Shown: positions 34,425-43,306, numbered from the stretch's first letter. The stretch is DNA of 64,000 nucleotides from Actinotalea sp. Marseille-Q4924 (GCF_916618755.1 NZ_CAKAKB010000003.1:682001-746000); one strand, 5' to 3'. The notes: generated from the sequence alone by a model not told the origin. Program-made: numbers and translations.

Positions 34425-36467
34425 TCAGCCGCCCACGGGCAGGTGCCGGGACCACCAGTCCAGCACGTGCTCGAACCGCTGCACCCGGTGACGCGGTCGC
34501 CCCGACCGGGTCAGCTCGTGGCCCTCGCCGGGGAAGAGCAGCAGCTCCGCCCCGACGCCGCGCCGCTTCAGCTCGACGAACCACCGCTGACCCTGCTCGA
34601 CCGGGCACCGCCAGTCGTTCTCGGAGTGGATCACGAGGGTGGGCGTGCGGACGGCGTCGACGTGCGCCATCGGGGACTGCGCGGCGACCGCCGCCTCGCC
34701 GTCGGCGGTGCGCGGGTCGCCGAGGTACTCGAGCCCGAAGAACCACCCGATGTCGCTGGAGCCGACGAAGCTCACGGGGTCCAGGAACCCGCGCTCCACG
34801 ATCGCGCCGGTGAACCGCTGCGTGCGCGTGGTCAGCCACGCGGTGAGGTACCCGCCGTACGAGCCGCCCATGACGCCGAGCCGGTCCGGGTCGAGCCCCA
34901 GCGTGGTGTCCGCGAGCGCGGCGTCCAGGAGCGCCAGGACGTCGTCGGTGTCGACCGTGCCGAACGCGCCGCGGATGGCCCGCCCGTGGGCGGCGCCGTA
35001 CCCGGCCGAGCCCCGCGGGTTGCCCAGGACGACGGCGTACCCGGCCTCCGTGAGCGTCTGCACCTCGTCGAACACCGCGTGGGTGTACTGGGCGTACGGT
35101 CCGCCGTGGATCATGAGGATCGTCGGGTGGGGGCCCGCGTACCTCTCCCCGTCGGGGGTCGCGACCCAGCCGTGGACGGGGTACCCGTCGGACGCGGTCG
35201 CGGTGAGCTCGCGGGGCGTGCGCAGCCGGCCCGTCGCGCGCAGGGCGGCCGACAGGTCGGTGAGCACGACCGTGCCCGCCCCGGTGTCCGCCGCGCCTGC
35301 CGGGTCCCGCACGACGACGACGTCGCCCGTCGAGTCCGGCCGCGCCACCGCCGCGACGACGACCCCGCCGTCCGGGGTGGCGTCCGCGCCGGAGACGACC
35401 ACGGGTCCGCCCAGGAGGACGTGCTCGTCCCCCTCGCCGGAGGCCGGCAGCGCGACGAGCACGACGGCGCCGCGCCGCTGGTCCGCCACCACGACGGCGT
35501 CCTGCGTCGCCACGAGCAGCCCGGGCAGCAGGTCGACGGCCTCGGCGTCGGTGTGCCGGCGGGGGCCCGCGTCGGTGGCCTCCCCGTCCTGCAGCGCGAG
35601 GGAGAACAGCCCGGTCTGCGCGGTCACGAAGTCCCTGCCCGTGGGTCCCTGGTCGCTCGCGAGGAGCCACAGGGTCCGGCCGTCCGGCGAGGGGGCGACC
35701 GCGTCGACGGACAGGGTGTCGCGCGCACCGGCCCGCGTGAGCGGGACGGGGGCGGCCGGTGGGGCGCCGTCGGCCGGCCGACGCGGTGCCGCGACGAGGA
35801 CGGCGTCGCTGAGCAGGTCGGCCTCGCGGGCGGCGTGCACCGCGGCGACGGCGACGAGGCGCTCCCCGTCGGGCAGCCAGCGGGGGCCGGCGACCTCCAG
35901 GTCGCCGACCGTGAGGGCCGTCGGCTCGGGCAGGGGGCCGGACGACGGGTCCGCCGGCACGTCCAGCACGAAGAGGTGCTGGGGTCGGTCGCGGAAGAAG
36001 CCCACGCCGTCCCCGCGGTAGCGGAACGTCGTGATGTGGCGTGGCGGCTCGCCGGCCGCGTCCTCGCCGGCGACGTAGCGCCCCTCCTCGGGCACGCGCG
36101 CGAGGTAGGCGATCCGGCTCGAGTCGGGCGAGAAGCGCGGCTCGCTCACCCCGAGCGGCGCGTCCGTGAGGGCCACGGGCTCGCCGCCGGACGCCTCGAC
36201 GAGCCACAGCTGGGCGCGGCCCTTCGGCTCCGAGCGCAGGAACGCGACCCAGCGACCGTCGGGGGACCACGTCGGTGCCGTGTCGCGGTGGCCCCGGGTC
36301 AGCCGGCGGGGCGCGCCTGACCCGTCGGTCGGGGCCGTCCACAGGGACCCGACGTACTCGTCGGTCGTCGGGTCCGGGGCGGTGACGGACCACACGGCCG
36401 TCGAGCCGTCGGGGCTCAGGGCCGGGGTGCCGGGGGTGTGCAGGAGCGCGACGTCGTCAGGGATCAC
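34425..36467 (-). CDS. S9-family prolyl-oligopeptidase/acylaminoacyl peptidase
   Basis: 680 residues from GTG. The N-terminal two-thirds is a beta-propeller made of WD40-like Asp/Trp repeats (PTWSPDGRWVAFLRSEPKGR, EPRFSPDSSRIAYLARVPEE). The C-terminal alpha/beta hydrolase domain has GGSYGGYLTAW (Ser near 535), IHSENDWRCPVEQG (Asp near 618) and PGEGHELTRSG (His near 649). No signal peptide, so cytoplasmic. TAGGGT lies at 36474-36479, 6 nt before the GTG, so the transcript is probably leaderless, which supports this start. Confidence 0.93.
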   Translation of the reverse strand: MIPDDVALLHTPGTPALSPDGSTAVWSVTAPDPTTDEYVGSLWTAPTDGSGAPRRLTRGHRDTAPTWSPDGRWVAFLRSEPKGRAQLWLVEASGGEPVALTDAPLGVSEPRFSPDSSRIAYLARVPEEGRYVAGEDAAGEPPRHITTFRYRGDGVGFFRDRPQHLFVLDVPADPSSGPLPEPTALTVGDLEVAGPRWLPDGERLVAVAAVHAAREADLLSDAVLVAAPRRPADGAPPAAPVPLTRAGARDTLSVDAVAPSPDGRTLWLLASDQGPTGRDFVTAQTGLFSLALQDGEATDAGPRRHTDAEAVDLLPGLLVATQDAVVVADQRRGAVVLVALPASGEGDEHVLLGGPVVVSGADATPDGGVVVAAVARPDSTGDVVVVRDPAGAADTGAGTVVLTDLSAALRATGRLRTPRELTATASDGYPVHGWVATPDGERYAGPHPTILMIHGGPYAQYTHAVFDEVQTLTEAGYAVVLGNPRGSAGYGAAHGRAIRGAFGTVDTDDVLALLDAALADTTLGLDPDRLGVMGGSYGGYLTAWLTTRTQRFTGAIVERGFLDPVSFVGSSDIGWFFGLEYLGDPRTADGEAAVAAQSPMAHVDAVRTPTLVIHSENDWRCPVEQGQRWFVELKRRGVGAELLLFPGEGHELTRSGRPRHRVQRFEHVLDWWSRHLPVGG

Positions 36468-36505
36468 GCAGCGACCCTAGGCCAGCGTGGGACGGCCGTC
36501 TCTCC

Positions 36506-36511
36506 TAGGGT
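36506..36511 (+). promoter_or_regulatory. -10 element for the leaderless upstream ORF of the histidine phosphatase
   Basis: TAGGGT is followed by 7 nt and an ATG at 36519. This is the TANNNT-N6/7-RTG arrangement seen before several genes here. The divergent S9 gene has TAGGGT at 36474-36479 on the other strand, so the two promoters are back to back. Confidence 0.5.
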
Positions 36512-36518
36512 CGGAGCC

Positions 36519-36581
36519 ATGCCGAGCGACGCCCCCTGCCCTGCCCGAGCCCGCCGGTGGCCGCCAGGGGTGCCCGCGTGA
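36519..36581 (+). CDS. Upstream ORF (20 codons) coupled to the histidine phosphatase
   Basis: The ATG lies 7 nt after a TAGGGT element. The 20-residue frame (MPSDAPCPARARRWPPGVPA) ends with TGA overlapping the GTG start of the next gene (GTGA at 36578-36581). The peptide has several prolines and arginines but no recognised family. The overlap suggests that translation of the phosphatase depends on translation of this ORF. Confidence 0.5.
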   Translation: MPSDAPCPARARRWPPGVPA

Positions 36582-37318
36582 CCGGCCGTCTGGTGCTGCT
36601 GCGCCACGGCGAGAGCGTCGCCAACGCTGCGAAGGAGTTCACGGGGCGTGTCGACGTCGACCTCACCGACCGGGGCGAGGAGCAGGCCCGCCGCGCCGCG
36701 CGCCTCCTGTCCGAGGCCGGCCTCGTCCCCGACGTCGTCCTGACGTCCCCGATGCTGCGCGCGCTCCGCACGGCGCGCGCGGTGCGGGACGAGCTCGCCC
36801 TCGAGGTCGAGCTCACCGAGGAGTGGCGCCTCGTGGAGCGGGACTACGGGTTCCTCACCGGCATGCCCAAGGACGAGGCGCGCGACCGGCTCGGGGAGGA
36901 GCGGTTCGTCTCCCTCCGCCGGACGCGGCACGGCCTCCCCGGGCCCCTCGACCCCGCCGTCGCCGCGGGTCTGGACCTCTTCGAGGCCCGGGGCGCCGGC
37001 CTGGCGCCCGCGGGCCGGGGTGAGTCCCTGCAGGACGTCGTCGAGCGCGTCGCACCCTGCTGGTCCCATGCCCGCGCCCGGGTGACCGGGGGCGCCGTCG
37101 TCCTCGTCGTCGCGCACGGCAACTCCCTGCGGGCGATGTGCGCCGTCGTCGACGGGCTCAGCGACGAGGAGGTGCTGCACCTCAACCTGCCGCAGGCGCA
37201 GCCCCTCGTGTACGCGGTCGGCGGCGACGGCGTGCCGCGGCCGCGGGGTGGTCGCTACCTGGACCCCGCGACCGCCCACGCCGTCGCCGCCGAGATCGCC
37301 CGTGAGGGCGGCACCTGA
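36578..37318 (+). CDS. Histidine phosphatase, phosphoglycerate-mutase-like (dPGM/GpmA type)
   Basis: About 246 residues from the GTG that overlaps the upstream ORF stop; a GTG 7 codons earlier is also in frame. Motifs are VLLRHGESVAN (phosphohistidine), TSPMLRALRTARAV, EEWRLVERDYGFLTGMPKDE and VVAHGNSLRAMCAVVDGLSD (second His). These match cofactor-dependent phosphoglycerate mutase more than broad-specificity phosphatases. Whether it is the main glycolytic mutase of the cell cannot be told from this window. Convergent with the oxygenase gene, 13 nt apart. Confidence 0.85.
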   Translation: MTGRLVLLRHGESVANAAKEFTGRVDVDLTDRGEEQARRAARLLSEAGLVPDVVLTSPMLRALRTARAVRDELALEVELTEEWRLVERDYGFLTGMPKDEARDRLGEERFVSLRRTRHGLPGPLDPAVAAGLDLFEARGAGLAPAGRGESLQDVVERVAPCWSHARARVTGGAVVLVVAHGNSLRAMCAVVDGLSDEEVLHLNLPQAQPLVYAVGGDGVPRPRGGRYLDPATAHAVAAEIAREGGT

Positions 37319-37331
37319 GGCGTCGGGGACG

Positions 37332-38438
37332 TCAGGAGCGGACGGCGCCCGCCGCGAGGTGCGGGTGGTGGGCCTCGACGACGTTCGGGTGCGCCCGCAC
37401 ACGGCTCTTGAGGGCGTTGTACCCGTACTCGTCGAGGATCTCCTCGTCGTCGGCGTCCCGCGCCACCCCCGGAGCCCGCGCCGCGAGCTCCGCCGGCAGC
37501 GTCAGGCGGGGGAAGACGGCGTCGAGGGACGGGTTGTGGAAGTACGGGACCGAGACGCGGTCCGTGCCCGGCTCGGGCGCGAGGACGCGGTGCCGCGTCG
37601 CCTTGAGGTAACCGTCGGTGGCCCACTCGAGCATCTCGCCGATGTTGACGATGAGCGCCCCGTCCAGGGGCGGCGCGTCGAGGGCCTCGCCCTCGTACTC
37701 GACCTGGAGGCCGCGACGGCCCGGCTCGACGAGCAGCAGGGTCAGCACGCCGAAGTCGTTGTGCCAGCCGACGCCCTGGTCCGTGCCGCCCTCGACGCGC
37801 CCCGGGTACCGCACGACCTTGGTCAGCCAGGCCGGCGCGTCGCCGAACGCCGCGTCGAAGACGTCCGCCTCCTGGCCGAGCGACAGCGCCCACTCGCGCA
37901 GGAGCCGGTCGGCGACCGTGCCCATGAGCGTGGTCCACTCGTCGACGACGGTGCGCAGCGCCGGGAGGTCCTCCGGCCACAGGTTGGGCCCCTGGAGGAC
38001 GTGGTAGGCGGGGTCGGCCGGGCCGGTGGGCAGCGCGGGCCGCTCCGGGCCGACGTCGATCTGCTCCCGCCAGTCGACCTTGCCCTGGGTGCGCTCGCCG
38101 CCGACGCGGGTGTAGCCGCGGAAGTGCGGGCTGCGGGTGTTCTCGATGGCGAGCTTCGCCTCGTCCGGCAGGGCGAAGAAGGCCCGCGCGGTCGTGATGA
38201 GCCGGTCCACGAGGACGGCGTCGGCGCCGTGACCGACGAGGTAGAAGAAGCCGTGCCCGTGGGTGGCCTCACGCAGCGCGGTGCGGAACGCCTCCGCCGT
38301 GGCCGGGTCGTCGGCCTGACGCAGGTCGAGCACCGGCAGGGCCGGCGGCTCGGTGGACCGGTTCGTGGGCGGGGGGGTGGGCCGGTGGGTGGGCCGGTGG
38401 GTGGGCAGGGCAGCGGGCAGTACGGAGTGCGGGTTCAT
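37332..38438 (-). CDS. Isopenicillin-N-synthase-family Fe(II)/2-oxoglutarate-type oxygenase
   Basis: 368 residues with ATG after AGAAGGA. The N terminus has a tandem PTHR repeat (THRPTHRPTPPPTNR) that corresponds to DNA repeats near 38385. Iron ligands are WHNDFG (His, Asp) and TRHRV (His), with DRVSVPYF providing the co-substrate Arg-x-Ser. GFFYLVGHG and FRGYTRVGGE are family hallmarks. Substrate unknown. It is preceded by a cysteine-type leader peptide (38487-38558) and lies beside a sulfite-oxidase-like gene, so a sulfur-linked function is a reasonable hypothesis. Confidence 0.88.
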   Translation of the reverse strand: MNPHSVLPAALPTHRPTHRPTPPPTNRSTEPPALPVLDLRQADDPATAEAFRTALREATHGHGFFYLVGHGADAVLVDRLITTARAFFALPDEAKLAIENTRSPHFRGYTRVGGERTQGKVDWREQIDVGPERPALPTGPADPAYHVLQGPNLWPEDLPALRTVVDEWTTLMGTVADRLLREWALSLGQEADVFDAAFGDAPAWLTKVVRYPGRVEGGTDQGVGWHNDFGVLTLLLVEPGRRGLQVEYEGEALDAPPLDGALIVNIGEMLEWATDGYLKATRHRVLAPEPGTDRVSVPYFHNPSLDAVFPRLTLPAELAARAPGVARDADDEEILDEYGYNALKSRVRAHPNVVEAHHPHLAAGAVRS

Positions 38439-38486
38439 GGGGGTGTTTCCTTCTGGTCTGCGGGGACGAGCTGGGTGTCGGAGCGG

Positions 38487-38558
38487 TCAGGCCCGACACA
38501 GACAGCTGTCCGTGCGCAGCAGGTCCACGTGGACGCGGCGCACCAGGACCAGAGACAT
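38487..38558 (-). CDS. Cysteine-containing leader peptide (actinobacterial 'putative leader peptide' family)
   Basis: A 23-residue frame starts at ATG 38558 and includes the motif RRVHVDLLRTDSCLCR, the signature of the R-x-H-V-D-L-x-R...C-x-C leader peptides found upstream of sulfur-related genes in actinobacteria. TATGCT lies 7 nt before the ATG, so the message is probably leaderless. Two Cys codons stand near its end. In mycobacteria, cysteine-rich leader peptides of this sort control downstream genes according to cysteine supply by translation-coupled attenuation. The oxygenase gene starts 48 nt after its stop. The leader is not part of the long, unrelated open frame that spans it. Confidence 0.75.
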   Translation of the reverse strand: MSLVLVRRVHVDLLRTDSCLCRA

Positions 38559-38602
38559 GGCCACCAGCATAGGTGCCCGGCCCGGCGCGGGCGAGCGTCG
38601 TC

Positions 38603-40198
38603 TCACGCGTCCACGGACACGCGGACCTCGTGCCACCCCGTCGCGCCGTCCGGGACGACGTCCTGCCGCTCCTCGGTCTGGGTGCGGCCCGTGGTGTCGG
38701 TCGCGCGGACCCGCAGCACGTGCTCGCCGGGGGTCGCGTCCCAGGTCCAGGACCACTGACGCCACGTGTCGACGGAGATCGGCGCCGCGAGGTCGGCGGC
38801 CCGCCACGGGCCGTCGTCGACCTGCACCTCGACCCCGGCGATCCCGGTGTGCTGGGCCCAGGCGGTCCCGCCGACGGCGACGCGTCCGGCGGCCACCCGG
38901 GCGCCCGGCCGCGGTGCCTCGATCCGCGACGACGTCTTCACCGGCCCGCGCTCGGACCACCCGCGGACGGTCCAGTAGGCCTGGGCGTCCGCGAACCGGG
39001 TGACCTCCAGGTCGACGACCCACTTGGTGGCCGAGACGAAGCCGTAGAGCCCGGGGACGACCATCCGCACGGGGAAGCCGTGCTGCAGCGGGAGCGGCTC
39101 CCCGTTCATGCCGACGGCCAGGAGCGCGTCGCGGTCGTCGGTGAGGACCTCCAGCGGCGTCGAGGCGGTGAAGCCGTCGGCGCTGGTGGACAGCACCATG
39201 TCCGCGTCGGCGAGGGGGCGGGCGCGGGCGAGGAGCTCCCGGACCGGGAGACCGAGCCACCGGGCGTTGCCGATGAGGTCCCCACCCACCGGGTTCGAGA
39301 CGCACGCGAGCGTGACGTGGGCCTCCACGAGCCGGCTCGCGAGCAGCTCGTCGAACGGGAGGCGGACCTCCTGCTCCACCAGGCCGTGCACCCGCAGCTC
39401 CCACGTGGCGGGGTCCACGCGGGGTACGGTGAGCGCGGTGTCGATGCGGAAGAACGCGTCGGCGGGCGTCACGAGGGGTCCGACGCCGGGGACGGCGACG
39501 CTCGCGGCGGCCGGGACGGGGGCCGCCGGACGCGCCGGTCGGGGCAGCCGCAGGGCGGTGCGGGCCGCGTCGACGGTGCGTCCCAGGGAGCCCACCGCGC
39601 TGCCGGCCGCACCGGCCAGGACGGCGGCGGCCGCGGTGAGGGCCGCGGCGCCCAGGAACGCCCGGCGGTCCGGCCCGGTCGGGACCGCCGGCCCCGCGGA
39701 GCCCCGGGTCCGTCCTGCCGCGAGGCCCACGAGCCGGCCGAGCGCCAGGAGGCCTGCTGCCGCGCCCACCAAGGACGGGACGGCCGCGAGCGGGCCGGCG
39801 GACGGTCGCGTCACGGCCGCCGCGGCACCGAGGAGGCCGATGGCCAGCACTCCCGCCCGGGCCAGGCCCGGCCGGGTCCGGGCGAGCACACCCAGACCGG
39901 CGGCGGCGAGCCCGAGGACGACGACCATGCCGACCAGGAGCGCCACCTTGTCCGCGACGCCGAAGGCCGCGATGGCCAGGTCCTTGAGCCAGGCGGGCGT
40001 GAGGTCGACGAAGGCGTCGCCGACCGCCGTCAGCGGCGTGCCGCGGGGCTCGAGGAGGGCGGCGGTGAGGTGGGCGGCGCCGAGCGTGACGCCTGCTGCG
40101 ACGAGGCCGGCGACGGCGGACGGCCCGCGCGACCCGCGGCCGCTCGGCGCATCGACCCGATGGTCGACGGCGGGCGTCCCGGCGGCGTGCGGCTCCAT
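38603..40198 (-). CDS. Membrane-anchored molybdopterin oxidoreductase, sulfite-oxidase-like
   Basis: 531 residues; ATG after GAGG. The N-terminal 200 residues hold about four to five hydrophobic segments. Then comes a TAT-like or anchor segment (PDRRAFLGAAALTAAAAVLA) and the molybdopterin domain from about 260: VTLACVSNPVGGDLIGNARW contains the Mo-ligating Cys, VVPGLYGFVSATKWV is the second family motif, and the end is a dimerisation domain (VQVDDGPWRAADL, WSWTWDATPGEH). It resembles sulfite oxidase/YedY-type enzymes with an extra membrane part. It may act on sulfite or on an oxidised sulfur compound. Upstream of the leader peptide in the same direction. Confidence 0.9.
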   Translation of the reverse strand: MEPHAAGTPAVDHRVDAPSGRGSRGPSAVAGLVAAGVTLGAAHLTAALLEPRGTPLTAVGDAFVDLTPAWLKDLAIAAFGVADKVALLVGMVVVLGLAAAGLGVLARTRPGLARAGVLAIGLLGAAAAVTRPSAGPLAAVPSLVGAAAGLLALGRLVGLAAGRTRGSAGPAVPTGPDRRAFLGAAALTAAAAVLAGAAGSAVGSLGRTVDAARTALRLPRPARPAAPVPAAASVAVPGVGPLVTPADAFFRIDTALTVPRVDPATWELRVHGLVEQEVRLPFDELLASRLVEAHVTLACVSNPVGGDLIGNARWLGLPVRELLARARPLADADMVLSTSADGFTASTPLEVLTDDRDALLAVGMNGEPLPLQHGFPVRMVVPGLYGFVSATKWVVDLEVTRFADAQAYWTVRGWSERGPVKTSSRIEAPRPGARVAAGRVAVGGTAWAQHTGIAGVEVQVDDGPWRAADLAAPISVDTWRQWSWTWDATPGEHVLRVRATDTTGRTQTEERQDVVPDGATGWHEVRVSVDA

Positions 40199-40330
40199 GG
40201 TCACCTCGCTGCGTGGGCGGACGTCGTCAGCCGCACAACCCGCGGCCGCACTCCGGTGTTCCGCGCCCTCGCCGGGAGCTCTCAGCACCGCCCCGGCTCC
40301 GGGAGGCGGCGCCGGTGGCAGCATGGCCCC

Positions 40331-40819
40331 ATGACGACACCCACCGATGACGGGACCGCCCCGGGGACGGCGGCCACGACGCCGTCGGCCGACGCCGCGT
40401 CCCCCCGACGCTCCGTGGAGATCGAGCGCACGGGACCGAGCACCTACGTGGCGCGCAACGAGCGCGGCGGCGAGCTGCGCGTCAGCGCGGCGGGCGACCC
40501 GGGCTTCACGCCGGTGGAGCTCCTCCTCGTGGCGTTGGGCACGTGCTCCGCGGTCGACCTCGAGGTGGCGGTGCGGCGTGCGGAGCCGGAGACGTTCACC
40601 GTCCGGGTCGACGCGGAGAAGGTCCGCGTCGAGGGCGCGAGCACGCTGCGGGACATCGAGGTGGCCTTCGACGTCCGGTTCCCCGAGGGGCCGGACGGTG
40701 ACGCCGCCCGGACGGTGCTGCCCCGGGCGCTGCAGGTCTCGCACGACCGGTCCTGCACCGTCTCCCGGACCGTCGAGTCGGGCACGCCCGTGGTCATGCG
40801 GCTCGTCGACCAGCGCTGA
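40331..40819 (+). CDS. OsmC-family peroxiredoxin-like protein
   Basis: 162 residues; start ATG 40331. The OsmC fold is seen in GFTPVELLLVALGTCSAVDLE (first catalytic Cys) and DRSCTVSRTVE (second Cys), with DAEKVRVEGAS-type strands between. The first 25 residues are a Thr/Ala/Pro-rich extension. Members reduce organic hydroperoxides or act on thiol-reactive compounds. It is divergent from the molybdoenzyme gene and convergent with the MFS gene. Confidence 0.85.
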   Translation: MTTPTDDGTAPGTAATTPSADAASPRRSVEIERTGPSTYVARNERGGELRVSAAGDPGFTPVELLLVALGTCSAVDLEVAVRRAEPETFTVRVDAEKVRVEGASTLRDIEVAFDVRFPEGPDGDAARTVLPRALQVSHDRSCTVSRTVESGTPVVMRLVDQR

Positions 40820-40837
40820 CCGTCGGCGTGCGCGCCG

Positions 40838-42331
40838 TCAGTCCGCGACCCGGCTGGCGGCGGGGGCCGGCGGCACCGCCTCGTGGGGCACCGGGCGCAC
40901 CGTGAGCGGCAGCAGCAGCGCCAGACCCACACCGAGCACGAGCACGATCCCGAGGATGCCCCAGTACTGCGCGCCGGAGATCGCGATGAAGCTCGAGAAG
41001 GCCACCGGCGCGAGGAAGCTGGCGGCGCGCCCCGTGGTGGCGTAGAGACCGAAGATCTCGCTCTCGCGGCCCGGGGGGATGACGCGGGCCAGGAGGGACC
41101 GGCTCGCGGACTGCGCCGGGCCGACGAACACGGTGAGCAGCAGGCCGAACACCCAGAAGACCGTCGTGCCGCCGTCGTGCAGCACGAACACGGCGGTCCC
41201 CGCCACCAGGAGGCCGACGAGCGACCCGACGATGACGCGCTTCGGGCCGAGCCGGTCGTCGAGGAAGCCCGCGGCGAAGGTCGACAGCCCGGCGACGACG
41301 TTCGCGGCGATCGCGAAGACGACGACCTCGCTGGCGCTGAACCCGAACGTGCCGGACGCGATGACCGCGCCGAACGTGAAGACGCCGGCGAGCCCGTCGC
41401 GGTACACCGCGCTCGCGACGAGGAACCGCAGGGTCGAGCGCGAGTGCCGCCACAGCCCCGTGACGTCGCGCCACAGCGCGCGGTAGGACTCCGCGACGCC
41501 GAGCCGCCGTCGGGCGTCGTCGGCGGGCAGCTCCGGCACCGCGAGCAGCACCGGGGCGGCGAAGACGCCGAACCACAGCGCGGAGACGAGCACGGCGACC
41601 CGGATGTCCATCCCGTCCTCGGAGGTCACGCCGAACCACCCGACGTCGGGGTTGATGAAGCCCACGAAGAGGATGAGCAGCAGGACGATCCCGCCGACGT
41701 AGCCCGCTCCCCACCCGATCCCGCTCACGCGCCCGTACGACCGGGGCGAGCAGATCTGGGCCAGCATCGCGTTGTAGTTGACGGACGCGAGCTCGAACAC
41801 GACGTTCGCCATCGCCAGCAGCGTGATGCCGAGCAGGAGGTTGAACGTCAGGGCGTCCTCGTCCGGCTCGACGAAGAACATCGCGGCCATGAGGACGACG
41901 ACCACGGCGGTGTGGATCCCGAGCCAGCGCCGGCGCCGGCCGGCGTCGTCCGAGCGGGCGCCGACGACCGGGGCCAGGGCCGCGATGAGCAGACCGGCGA
42001 CGGCGAGCCCCCAGCCCAGCCAGGCCGAGTGCTGCGCGAGCACGAGGTCGAGGGCGTCGGTGGCTGCGCCTCCGCCGTCGGGATCCGCCTCGGCGGCGCT
42101 GACGACGGCGGGGTCGACGAAGGCCTCGCTGGTGATCCACCGCGTGAAGACGAAGGTCGTCACGACGGCGTTGAAGGCGGCCGAGCCCCAGTCCCACAGC
42201 GCCCACGCGGCGATGCGACCGGGACGGCGGCCGGGGTCGGCGGCGCCCGGCGGCCGGTGCCCGCCCGTGCCGGGGGACGCGGGCTGCGGCGGGACGGCGT
42301 CGTCGCCGGCCGACCGGGGGTCTGGGCTCAC
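40838..42331 (-). CDS. MFS transporter, UMF1/Atg22-like
   Basis: 497 residues from GTG. The start of the first segment, AAWALWDWGSAAFNAVVTTF, with WxLWDWG is the hallmark of the UMF1 (vacuole-effluxer-like) branch. Twelve segments and the motifs ASVNYNAMLAQI, GRVSGIGWGAGYVGG and VGPAQSASRSLLARVIPPGR support this. Yeast Atg22 exports amino acids, while the bacterial substrate is unknown. A Pro/Gly-rich, hydrophilic stretch of about 40 residues precedes the first segment. Confidence 0.9.
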   Translation of the reverse strand: MSPDPRSAGDDAVPPQPASPGTGGHRPPGAADPGRRPGRIAAWALWDWGSAAFNAVVTTFVFTRWITSEAFVDPAVVSAAEADPDGGGAATDALDLVLAQHSAWLGWGLAVAGLLIAALAPVVGARSDDAGRRRRWLGIHTAVVVVLMAAMFFVEPDEDALTFNLLLGITLLAMANVVFELASVNYNAMLAQICSPRSYGRVSGIGWGAGYVGGIVLLLILFVGFINPDVGWFGVTSEDGMDIRVAVLVSALWFGVFAAPVLLAVPELPADDARRRLGVAESYRALWRDVTGLWRHSRSTLRFLVASAVYRDGLAGVFTFGAVIASGTFGFSASEVVVFAIAANVVAGLSTFAAGFLDDRLGPKRVIVGSLVGLLVAGTAVFVLHDGGTTVFWVFGLLLTVFVGPAQSASRSLLARVIPPGRESEIFGLYATTGRAASFLAPVAFSSFIAISGAQYWGILGIVLVLGVGLALLLPLTVRPVPHEAVPPAPAASRVAD

Positions 42332-42415
42332 GCGCGCAGCGTACGGCGCGGCGGTCCCGGCCGTCCCGCGCAGCGCCGGTCCGGACGGGAAGGACGCCGG
42401 CGTGCGTGCCGGGCG

Positions 42416-43306
42416 TCAGAGGAGGCCGAGCACGCGCGTCATCCCGAGGAAGAGGGCCAGCCCGACGGCGAGCGCGGCGGCGTAGACGCGCGCGGTGGCC
42501 GCGCGGAGGGAGGCCCGCAGCCGGAGCACCGTGGTCGGTCGCGGTGGGGGTGCGCCGAGGGCCGTCATCGCCCGGACCGCGGCCCCGGTCCGGTCCGCGA
42601 AGAGCTGCTCGGCGTGCCGACCCACCGACGCGGCCCGTGTGACGACAGCACCCGTCCCCGACCCGAGCTCGGAGACGAAGCCGGGGGAGAACGCCGTCGC
42701 AGCGAGCATCCCGAGGGCCAGCACGCCGATCCCGGCGGTGAGCAGGACGACGCTGCCCTCGCCGCGCAGGGCGGCGACCTCGAGGCTCCACAGCAGCACC
42801 GTCGCCAGCAGGCCGACGGCGACGCCCGCACGGGCCGGCAGGAGGAGCCGCCGGGCGGTCCGGCGGACGGCGCGCTCCGCCTGGCGCCGCGCCACGAGCA
42901 CCGGGTCGGCCGGCGGGCCGGCCGGCCGGTCACCGTCGTCGGGACTCGGCCGGGCCGGGGGCGGCCCCGACGGCGGTCCCGCGGGCTCCCGAGCGGGCGG
43001 TGCCAGCTGCGCGGCGAGGCGCCCGACGAGTGGTCCGGGCCTGGTGGTGCCGGGGGCCGGCCGCGGCCCACCGGCGGGGAGGGACGCGAGCCACGTGTCG
43101 AGCTGCTCCGCCGTGTCGGCGGCCAGCGCGACGAGCATCCGGCGCTCGGCGGGCGACAGGTCGTCTCGTGCGGCCGCCTCGACGAGCGCGAAGCGCAGGG
43201 CGTCGGCGACGTCGTCGACCGCCCGCGCCAGGTCCGTGCTCACGGCGGCGTCAACGCGGACGGAGGAGGCGCTGTTCCGCGCCGACGGGCGGATCGTGGC
43301 GCCCAC
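42416..43306 (-). CDS. Hypothetical membrane protein with long proline-rich linker
   Basis: The frame continues upstream of 43306, but protein-like sequence begins around VRVDAAVSTDLA (43264). I used the GTG at 43306 (about 296 residues); a GTG at 43243 is an alternative. The N-terminal 100 residues are helical and alanine-rich (ARAVDDVADALRFALVEAAA). A Pro/Gly-rich linker follows, then a membrane hairpin (GVAVGLLATVLLWSLEVAAL, TAGIGVLALGMLAATAF), another charged helix, and a final hydrophobic segment (AALAVGLALFLGMTRVLGLL). I do not recognise the family. Confidence 0.65.
   Translation of the reverse strand: MGATIRPSARNSASSVRVDAAVSTDLARAVDDVADALRFALVEAAARDDLSPAERRMLVALAADTAEQLDTWLASLPAGGPRPAPGTTRPGPLVGRLAAQLAPPAREPAGPPSGPPPARPSPDDGDRPAGPPADPVLVARRQAERAVRRTARRLLLPARAGVAVGLLATVLLWSLEVAALRGEGSVVLLTAGIGVLALGMLAATAFSPGFVSELGSGTGAVVTRAASVGRHAEQLFADRTGAAVRAMTALGAPPPRPTTVLRLRASLRAATARVYAAALAVGLALFLGMTRVLGLL

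Noticed and set aside
38385-38410. GGTGGGTGGGCC-type repeats as a G-quadruplex or regulatory array
   Set aside because: They lie inside the coding sequence of the oxygenase and encode its Pro-Thr-His-Arg repeat; a structural role cannot be supported.
38559-39404. Upstream extension of the leader peptide frame
   Set aside because: It runs antisense-frame through the molybdoenzyme gene with low-complexity translation; the leader alone has a promoter-like element and a family motif.
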